NCBI GenBank assembly: GCA_963989385.1
Contig: OZ022508.1
Coordinates: 34,556,166-34,620,165 of the forward strand
Direction of reading: 5' to 3'
DNA: 64,000 nt
DNA from: Ctena decussata
Taxonomy: Eukaryota > Mollusca > Bivalvia > Lucinida > Lucinidae
Part shown: positions 56,375 to 64,000 of the stretch, one piece after another
Numbering within the stretch: the first letter of the stretch is position 1
Layout of the letters: the number at the start of each line of letters is the position of its first letter
Position numbers and translations under genes: made by a program
Notes under the pieces: model-generated
The model's database searches: none
What the model was told of the DNA's origin: nothing
The model's input: only the letters and a program-made list of their open reading frames with translations

Positions 56375-56770
56375 CATGTGCAAACAGCAAAGGCTCAGAT
56401 CAGCCTGCACATCCATGCAGTCTGATCAGAGTCTTTGCTGTTTGCACACACCATGCATGGACCTTGAGAAATATACAGGCATCAAATAAACCGCGACATG
56501 AGAAAATCAACAGTGGTTGTGCGCCATCCGAAGACTCAGATCAGCCTTGGCATTCTCCCATTCTGATCAGTCTTGGCTTGCCCTACAGGGTAGCTAAGGA
56601 TCTAAGCTACACCTATGCCGACAGCAAAGACTCTGATCAGACTGGGCGGCTGCCCAGGCTGATATCTGAGTCTTTGCTGGGTGCACATGCCACTCTGTTG
56701 GTTTTGTCGTGTTGCGGCTCAGATGAAGACTCTAGTTAGACTGCACTGATTCACAGACTGGTTTGAGTCT
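56375..56770. repeat. Cluster of family B/E hairpin MITEs
   Basis: GTGCAAACAGCAAAGGCTCA/AGTCTTTGCTGTTTGCAC (about 56378-56447), then a family E element (56490-56720) with CCGCGACATGAG and GTTTTGTCGTGTTGCGGCTC ends. Confidence 0.75.
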
Positions 56771-56910
56771 TTGCTGTTCACTGATACATAAGCCACCTTT
56801 TAGCATGAGGCAGCTCATATTACAGTAGAACTTCAGTGGCTCGAACCCTGCCTGGCTCGTTTACCCAGCCTGGCTAGAACTCGTTATTGGGTCTCTAGAG
56901 GTCAGTTTAT

Positions 56911-59604
56911 TAGCTCACCTGAGCACGAAGTGCTCAGGGTGAGCTTTTGGGATACCCTGATGTCCGTCGTACGTCCGGACGGACGTCAGGACGTCCGGAC
57001 AGACGTCCGTCAACTTTTGCTTGTGTACACTCTAGTGGGCACAGTTTTGATCCAATCTTTATGAAACTTTGTCAGAATGTTAGTCTTTATAAAATCTAGG
57101 CCAAGTTTGAAACTGGGTCATGTCGGGTCAAAAACTAGGTCACTAGGTCAAATCATAGAAAAACCTTGTGTATGCTCTAGGGGGCACAGTTTTCATCCAA
57201 AGTTCATGAAACTTTGTCAGAATGTTTATCCGCATAATATCTAGGATAAGTTCGAAACTGGGTCACGTCGGGTCTAAAACTAGGTCACTATGTCAAATCA
57301 TAGAAAAACTTTGTGTACGCTCTAGAGGACATAGTTTGGATCCAATCTTTATGAAACTTTGTCAGAATGTTTATCTCCATAAACTCTAAGCCAAGTTCGA
57401 AACTGGGTCATGTCGGGTCAAAATCTTAGTCACTAGGTCAAATCATGGAAAAACCTTGTAAACACTGTAGAAGGCACAGTTTTGATCCAAAGTTCATGAA
57501 ACTTTGTCAGAATGTTTATCCTTATAATATCTAGAACGAATTTGAAACTGGGTCATGTCGGGTCAAAAACTAGGTCACTAGGTCAACTCATAGATAAACC
57601 TTATGTACGCTGTAGAGGACACAGTTTTGATCCAATCTTTATGAAACAGTGTCAGAATGTTTATCTTCATAAACTCTAGGCTAAGTTCAAAACTGGGTCA
57701 TGTCGGGTCAAAAACTAGGACACTAGGTCAAATCTTAGAAAAACCTTGTGTACGCTCTAGAAGGCACAGTTTTGATCAAAAATTCATGAAATTTTGTCAG
57801 AATGTTTATCCTCATAATATATAGGATAAGTTTGAAAGTGGGTCATGTCGGGTCAAAAACTAGGTCACTAGGTCAAATCATAGAGAAACCTTGTGTACGC
57901 TCTAGAGGACACAGTTTTGATCCAATCTTTATGAAACTTTGTCGGAATATTTATCTCCATAAACTCTAGGATGAATTTGAAACTGGGTCATGTCGGGTCA
58001 AAAACTACGTCACTAGGTCAAATCTTAGAAAAACCTTGTGTACGCTCTAGAAGGCACAGTTTTGATCCAAAGTTCATGAAACTATGTCAGAATGTTCATC
58101 TTCATAATATGTAGGACAAGTTTGAAACTGGGTCATGGCGTGTTGAAAACTAGGTCACTAGGTCAAATCTTAGAAAAACCTTGCGTACGCACTTGAAGGC
58201 ATAGTATTGATCCAATCTTCATGAAACTATGTCAAAATGTTAATTGTCCATATATCTAAGTCCCCTATGAAACTGAGTTGTGTTGGGTCTAAAACTAGGT
58301 CACTAGGTCAAATCTTAGAAAAAACTTCGTTTACACCCTAGAGGCCACAGTTTTGATCCAATCTTCATGAAACTCTGTCAGAATGTTTATCTTTATGAAA
58401 TCTAGGTAAAGTTTGATACTGGGTGGTGTCGGGTCAAAAACTAGGTCACTAGGTCAAATATAAGAATGATCTTGTATACGCTCCAGAGGGCACAGCTTAA
58501 TCCAATCTCAATGAAACTTTGTCAGAATGTTTATTCTTAAAATATCCAGGCCAAGTTTAAAAATCGGTCATGTCGGGTCAAAAACTAGGTCAAATATTAG
58601 GAAAACCATGTGTACGCTCTAGAGGTCACAGTTTTGATCCAAACCTAATGAAATTTTGTCAGAATGTTTATCCTCACAATATCTAGGCCAAGTTTGAAAC
58701 TGGGTCATGTCGGGTCAAAAACTAGGTCAGATCTTAGAAAAACCATGTGAACGCTCTAGAGGACACAGTTTTGATCCAATCTTTTTGAAACTTTGTCAGA
58801 ATATTTATCATCACCATATTTAGGCTAATTTGAAAGTAGATCATGTTGGGTCAAAAACTACGTCACTAGGTCAGATATAAGAACAACCTTGTGTACACTC
58901 TAGAGGGCACAATTTTGATCCAAACTTCATGAACCTATGTCAGAATGTTTATCCTCACAATATCCAGGCCAAGTTTGAAACTGGGTCATGTCAGGTCAAA
59001 AACTAGGTCACTAGGTCAAATCTTAGAAAAACTTTGTGCACACCCTGGAGGGCACAGTTTTGATCCAATCTTCATGAAACTTTGTCAGAATGTTTATCTC
59101 CATAAAATCTAGGTCAAGTTTGAAACTGGGTCATGTCGGGTCAAAAGCTAGGTCACTAGGTCAAATCTAAATTAAGTTAACTCCTTGGAATACATTAGTT
59201 TCACCACAGTGAGATAATGATGCTACCATTCTATCATCTGTGTTTGCCTAATTCAGTCTAGTTCAAATCCATCAAAGGAACTCAACATGAACGGGAACTT
59301 TTTGGAGAAGCGACTCTGCCATTTGCAGCTCACCTGAGCTTTACAGTATTTGTGTTGGCTGCTTCTGTCATCCATCCATAAACATTTTCAAACATCTCTG
59401 AAACCACTGGGCAGACTAAACTCACATTTCATATGGAGCCTGCACATGGGTCAAAGGATTGAAAGTTCTTCAAATGATCTTGGTCACATGACCAAGGTGG
59501 CTGCAGTTCCCATGTATGGTAAAAACTCTTATAAATCTTCACCAGAGCCAGTGAACTGATTAATGCTCAGGTGAGCGATTCAGGGCCACCATGGCCCTCT
59601 TGTT
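56911..59604 (+). mobile_element. Helentron-like non-autonomous element 3
   Basis: Starts TTAGCTCACCTGAGCACGAA with hairpin GAGCAC-GAA-GTGCTC. Ends CTCAGGTGAGCGATTCAGGG with hairpin AGGGCCACCATGGCCCT and CTTGTT. A second start-like GCAGCTCACCTGAGC at about 59326 suggests a composite. Internal 145-bp satellite at 57020-59170. No coding capacity seen. Confidence 0.75.
57020..59170 (+). repeat. About 15 tandem copies of a 140-146 bp repeat inside element 3
   Basis: CACAGTTTTGATCCAATCTT recurs about every 145 bp with AACTTTGTCAGAATGTTTAT and CATGTCGGGTCAAAAACTAG. Some units are shorter (loss of CACTAGGTCAAA). Confidence 0.92.
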
Positions 59605-59929
59605 TAGAAATAGCCCTGGATGGCTGGTACTACCTGCGGCTGGAACTAATTTTGATGGTCCCAAGCCTATTCGAGTCTTTGAAGTTCTACTGTATCATTG
59701 GAGCTCTGTAGCTGTTGCAATTTGTTACCATATATATTCAGCTAAAAGATGAGGGGACGGAGTTCCCTTAAAAATTATTCCAAAGGTGTAAATTAGCTAT
59801 ATGTTATTCAGCTATATATGATGGGGTTTTCCCTTCCAAAACAATCCCAAAAATATTGATCAACTTATAAGATAGAGCTAGAATTTGGAGATTGTTTTGG
59901 AAGGGAAAAATCTTGTAATGAAGTAAATA

Positions 59930-60075
59930 AGGTATAGATGTTCAAGGTCAGTATATATAGATGATATTATTTTGGAAATGGCTGCTGACAACCTGTTGTC
60001 ACCAGCCTAACTGGCCGGAGACAACCGGTTGTCTCGAGCATATAAGAATGCTGACAACCCGTTGTCACTAGCTGT
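59930..60075. repeat. Palindromic repeats of GACAACCNGTTGTC
   Basis: CTGACAACCTGTTGTCACC, GAGACAACCGGTTGTCTCG and CTGACAACCCGTTGTCACT: three copies of the same small palindrome. Confidence 0.75.
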
Positions 60076-60589
60076 CGCCTATTATTTTGTACATTTGTAC
60101 ACTGCTTGCTGGAATTTTTATGCAAAATACAATAAAAATGAAAACATCCGCGAGTAGCCCCATTAAACTATAAATGGACTCATCCAAATGATAAGGATGG
60201 ACAAGTCCATGGGTCGAAAAAGAGTTTATCAACATAAGAAGTAGATGTATTTTTTTAGATATGAGCAGCTTAAGGCATGCAGTATGCAAACTGGGCAAGT
60301 CCTCACCAGTCTGCTATGAGGGCATATACAGTATGCCCAGACAATAGCTAGACTTTGTAGAGTTGTGTGAAAAGTTACTTGTTTATATCTTGTAGAGACT
60401 AAAGTGTCTTTACTATGGTGCAAAAATTGTGGAATACATGCATGCATGTACATGCCTGAATACATGTATTTAATCGTTCGTTCTGAGTTTTGCAGTGTGA
60501 AACTATTTGATTTTGCTCTAGCATTATGTTATGTCAAAAAATGCATGTGTCGTGTTTGGTATTTCACTGTTAGTTGAAGCTTATTACCC

Positions 60590-60895
60590 ATCTTTTAAGA
60601 TGTATGGATACACATTTACAGAGGTCATCTCCACCATTTTCATTTTTACCTCCCTTTCCAATGATGATCAATTCTTAAAGGAAAGAATTTGCTCCTGATC
60701 AACTCTTAAAGGAAAGAATTTGCTCCTGATCAACTCTTAAAGGAAAGAATTTGCTCCTCAGGAGCAAATACTTTCCTTTAAGAATTGACACCTTTTTGAA
60801 TGACTGTATTCTCCATTGAAGTTAATAGGAAGTCCCAAAAGTTGTCTGCTTTTAATAATGGTGGGAAAAAACCCTAATGGTGTATCCATAAACCT
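60590..60895. repeat. MITE family A copy with triplicated left arm
   Basis: The arm GATCAACTCTTAAAGGAAAG-AATTTGCTCCT occurs three times in direct order (about 60666, 60697, 60728) before a single inverted right arm. Confidence 0.9.
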
Positions 60896-61059
60896 TAAAA
60901 CCTAAAGCCTTATTATTATTGTATGTGACACATTTTTTCTCAGGAACTTTTATGAAAATGGCAATTTTTCTGTCATGTATAATTGTGTTTACTGTAAATC
61001 TTTGGGGCTTAACGGCTCCCCAGTATGCATATATTTGAGGGTGGGTTTCTTAAGGTGTG

Positions 61060-61325
61060 GTTGTAACTATTTCAGGGGATAGCCTAATGACTTAAGGTGA
61101 ATAGATACATCTTCAGTGAAAACAGCTCTGCAATTTTCCGCCCTTCTCAATGGAGGACAACTCTTAAAGTAAAGAATGTTCTGTATAAAGGAGCAAAATC
61201 TTTCTTTTAAGAGTAGACCCCTTTTTGGAAGGGCTTCAATGTCCAGGGAAGCAAACAGGTAGTCATGGAAGTTGTTTCCCTTTATGAAAATGATAGAAAA
61301 ACATGGAGATGTACCCCCCATACAC
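61060..61325. repeat. MITE family A copy
   Basis: GGAGGACAACTCTTAAAGTA, AAGGAGCAAAATCTTTC, AAGAGTAGACCCC and full flanks ending TACACCTTAA. Confidence 0.8.
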
Positions 61326-61634
61326 CTTAATATTACATTCAGATCATTTAAATGTCTCAGCTTTATAAAAGTGGGGTGGGTGGGGGATCATTGAATGTAT
61401 ATTTCATCTCGTAGATTTACCTACACCTTAATATTACATTTATATGTCTCAAGTTATTGAAAAGGGGTGAGGTGGGATTTTATCTCTTGGATCTATTTTA
61501 TTATGGTGCTATTCAAGTTCATAAACAATTTATCCGATAGGTTCTATTTCTGTATTTTTTAAATGTCTTTTAGTATTGTATATTTTATATATCAACAAAT
61601 CATCGAATATCTTGAAAACGGGGTTCGAGGTTAT

Positions 61635-61770
61635 AAAACTTGAGAATAATCTCAAACTCAAAATAAAGCAGACTGATTGGCTGCTTCCAAGCATGTGCTC
61701 GGAAGCAGCCAATCGATGTGCTTTATTTTGAGTTTTAGAATGTACTCAATTTTTATAATCTCTGGGCCTG
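61635..61770. repeat. Palindromic MITE family G, copy 1
   Basis: CAAACTCAAAATAAAGCAGA...TTGGCTGCTTCC and the inverted GGAAGCAGCCAATCGATGTG...TTTATTTTGAGTTT. Second copy at 63190-63335. Confidence 0.85.
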
Positions 61771-61975
61771 GTTTATTGTTTCACATGCAACTAGCAGAAG
61801 CCAGACATAGGTATTACTTTTCTGGTGGCATTGGCATTGGCAGCATAAACTTTCCACAAGATTTCTGGTTAGCTGTGTTTTGTGCTGACAGGCAAAAGAC
61901 CACCTTTTGTGGAATTTTATCTTTCACTGAGATGGTACATGAGACCTCATATGGATAAATTACTTTACGGTCTAT

Positions 61976-62255
61976 ATTGTGAAGTAGAACAGTCAGCTGG
62001 GCATTAAGGGGTAAACTGTGAAGTAGAACAGTCCGCTGGGCATTAAGGGGTAAACTGTGAAGTAGAACAGTCCGCTGGGCATTAAGGGGTAAACTGTGAA
62101 GTAGAACATTCAGCTGGGCATTAAGGGGTAAACTTTACCCCTTTATGCCTAGCGGACTGTTCTACTTCTGGTCTTTACCCCTTATTGCCTAGCGGACTGT
62201 TCTACTTCTCAACTTTAACCCTTAATGCCCAGCAAACTGTTCTACTTCACAATTG
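61976..62255. repeat. 40-bp minisatellite: four direct then three inverted copies
   Basis: GTGAAGTAGAACAGTCCGCT-GGGCATTAAGGGGTAAACT occurs four times, then its reverse complement three times, giving one large hairpin. Confidence 0.92.
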
Positions 62256-62334
62256 GAACAGATCTACTGGTGTTTGATTCAGTCATTTTAATAATATTTT
62301 ATTTTTCAAAAATTCCTATATTTAAGATGAATGG

Positions 62335-62565
62335 GTTTATTTTCAGGGGAAGCGACTCTGTCATGTTCAGTTTTGCCTCCCTTCTGTATTTGGATCAACT
62401 CTTAAAGGAAGAGTTTGCTCCTATAGGAGCAAATTCTTTTCTTTCAGATTAGACCCCATCTTGAATGGGCTATGTCATCCAGGGAAGCAAATAGAATGTC
62501 ACAAAAATTGCTTCCCTTTGTAAAATTGGCAGAAATACATGGAGGTGTACCCAAACACTGTAACT
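62335..62565. repeat. MITE family A copy
   Basis: CAACTCTTAAAGGAAGAGTT-TGCTCCTATAGGAGCAAATTC core with complete flanks. Confidence 0.85.
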
Positions 62566-62775
62566 CTTTAAGCACCAAAAAGCAGACGACAAAATTTAGG
62601 TCTGCAAAAGTTAAAAAAAGCCTAGTCCAAGACATTTCATATTGAGAATTTCATAGACTAGAGGGCAAACAGTGTAGATCTAGATGAGGCGGCTCATTAT
62701 GAGCCACCTCATCAGGATCTACGCTGTTTGCAAATTATGCTATTTTCATCACTGGTGCTTATAAAAGTGTTAATG
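62566..62775. repeat. MITE family C copy
   Basis: TTTAAGCACCAAAAAGCAGA opening, GAGGCGGCTCATTATGAGCC centre, CACTGGTGCTTATAAAAGTG closing. Confidence 0.85.
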
Positions 62776-63189
62776 CTAGTAGTGTAGGCCCCGATCACAG
62801 CATCTGGTATTGGTCTACATTTCTTGTCTGGACCCCTTTTATGGAGTGCTAGGCAATGATGGGCTAACTCAATATGTCTTATTAAATTTCATTGTACAAG
62901 TGATAGGTAGAACATGGTTTGTCCACATGTACAGAAAGAAAATCCACGAGCTTTAGTGAGTGCACTATCAACTATACAGGCAGACATTTGATGCTCTGTA
63001 TCACTTACAGCACAATACCCAGTGTAGACCATTACAGGGTATCTCATGCTAAAGATTCGGGTATATGGGGATCATGCTATAATTATATTATTAGCAGCCC
63101 AGGGATGGGATGTTCCGCAATATACATTTTATATGATATTATATACAGATGTTGATTATGTACAAGTGTTCAGTGAATGATCTGGCCCA
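62776..63189. other. No recognisable feature
   Basis: Non-coding. I see nothing that supports a gene or repeat. Confidence 0.4.
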
Positions 63190-63335
63190 GAGGTTATCAA
63201 ACTTGAGTTCATTCTCAAACTCAAAATAAATCACACTGATTGGACGCTTCCCAGCACATGCTCGGAAGCAGCCAATCAGTGTGCTTTATTTTGAGTTTGA
63301 GATTATTCTCAAGTTTTGTAACCTCGAACCCTGTT
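63190..63335. repeat. Palindromic MITE family G, copy 2
   Basis: CAAACTCAAAATAAATCACA...GATTGGACGCTTCC and GGAAGCAGCCAATCAGTGTG...TTTATTTTGAGTTTG. Confidence 0.85.
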
Positions 63336-63649
63336 ATAGCATAAAATTGGATATATCAAATGCTTGTCTTACAGGCAGGGCTGTTAAATCTGTCTTTTTT
63401 CATGAATATGTCCTTTTTTATAAATGCAAGATGTCATTTAATGGTTGTAAGAGAATTTATATATGAACTGCAACATTCTTTAAACTTCATTTTCTGCTTT
63501 AATACAGGCAATTTGCAAGATGTTTGGACAGTCCCTGCAGGCAGATGTTAGTTTTATGCAATATCAACCTGCAGGACCTCTCTGCAGATGCAAGTTCCTG
63601 CTCAGTTTGAAAAAAAGTTGTAGTGTGTGTGCATTTGTATAGATTGATC

Positions 63650-63860
63650 TAACCCTTAAAGCGCCACAAATGAAAATAGTTGAACTTGCAAACAGCGTAA
63701 ATCAAGATGAGGTGGCTCATAATGAGCCACATCATCTGGGTTTACACTGTTTGCTCTCTAGTCTTTGAATTCTCAAGATTATTTGGCTTCAATAAAACAT
63801 TTTTTAAATAAAGCAGACGTAAATTTTGCCATCTGCTTTTTGGCGCTTTAAGGGTTAAGT
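63650..63860. repeat. MITE family C copy
   Basis: AACCCTTAAAGCGCCACAAA left and TTTTTGGCGCTTTAAGGGTT right are inverted; GAGGTGGCTCATAATGAGCC centre. Confidence 0.85.
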
Positions 63861-64000
63861 GTCACTGCAGTCATTTTGTCCCTATGTCATTGTGAAAATT
63901 GAAAAATTTTGTTCACAGTTTTATTTTCAGCATTATTGTACAGAATTATTGTAAAGAAATCATATTGTACATTTTATTTTTTGTAACATAGTTTCGCAAT

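Larger units (their letters stand above)
56823..59694. mobile_element. TIR MITE split by a Helentron-like insertion
   Basis: Left part 56823-56910 begins ACAGTAGAACTTCAGTGGCT; right part 59605-59694 ends GAAGTTCTACTGT. The two halves align in order to the reverse complement of 51627-51806, with the break where element 3 sits. Confidence 0.82.

Noticed and set aside
56269..56739. 156-codon open frame, the longest in the window
   Set aside because: It runs through hairpin MITEs of families B and E (the same peptide fragments appear wherever these repeats occur), with no domain and no splice structure.

Overview
The window is animal nuclear DNA: AT-rich, intron-rich and packed with short palindromic repeats. 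Its one recognisable gene is the 3' (major) part of an LRP4 gene (low-density lipoprotein receptor-related protein 4, the agrin/Wnt-pathway co-receptor family) on the + strand. The repeat landscape (hairpin MITEs, tRNA-derived SINEs with an AACC tail, elements opening with AGCTCACCTGAGC and closing with CTCAGGTGAGC...CTTGTT) suggests a bivalve mollusc, perhaps a venerid-type clam. That taxonomic call is inference from repeat style and protein divergence, not from a search.

Thirty-six coding exons were placed by GT-AG (or close) boundaries, unbroken reading frame and matching intron phases, from 12223 to the stop codon at 54554-54556. Together they give 1861 residues in one continuous frame, close to the 1905 residues of human LRP4. 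The order is nine LDLa modules (12223-26018), an EGF/EGF-Ca pair in one exon (26604-26855), then four six-bladed YWTD propellers (27599-30337, 31417-33410, 35074-38521, 42542-47644), each followed by an EGF module. A short juxtamembrane stretch, a transmembrane helix (51907-51975) and a cytoplasmic tail with one NPNY motif follow. The signal peptide, start codon and probably the first vertebrate-equivalent LDLa module lie upstream or were not recognised in the first 12.2 kb. LDLa modules 5-6 and 7-8 are a tandem duplication of a two-exon block, which explains most of the difference from the usual eight-module layout.

The most unusual structure is at 48679-50030. The 3' half of the last EGF exon together with its splice donor has been amplified into 16 tandem copies of about 85 bp, giving 15 GT donors and one GC donor in a row. 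Use of any donor after the first in a straight read-through adds a stop codon before the transmembrane exon. Each unit also contains a 19-nt GT...AG segment, so the remaining 66 nt of a full-length unit is a symmetrical, in-frame potential mini-exon. A second relic of exon duplication, a donor-dead half-copy of the propeller-3 exon, lies at 36016-36100.

The rest is repeats. Three large elements (2258-4529, 18561-20316, 56911-59604) share paired subterminal inverted repeats, a 3' hairpin and internal satellites of about 145 bp, an architecture like non-autonomous Helentron-type rolling-circle elements. One has landed inside a smaller TIR element whose uninterrupted relative is at 51627-51806. 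There are also several TIR elements with recognisable target duplications (12439-12769, 14808-16073, 38827-39717, 39757-40482, 41286-42400), at least six families of hairpin MITEs, tRNA-derived SINEs and minisatellites. No second gene, true tRNA, rRNA or CRISPR array was supported. 1-12222 and 55470-64000 appear to be gene-free apart from these repeats.
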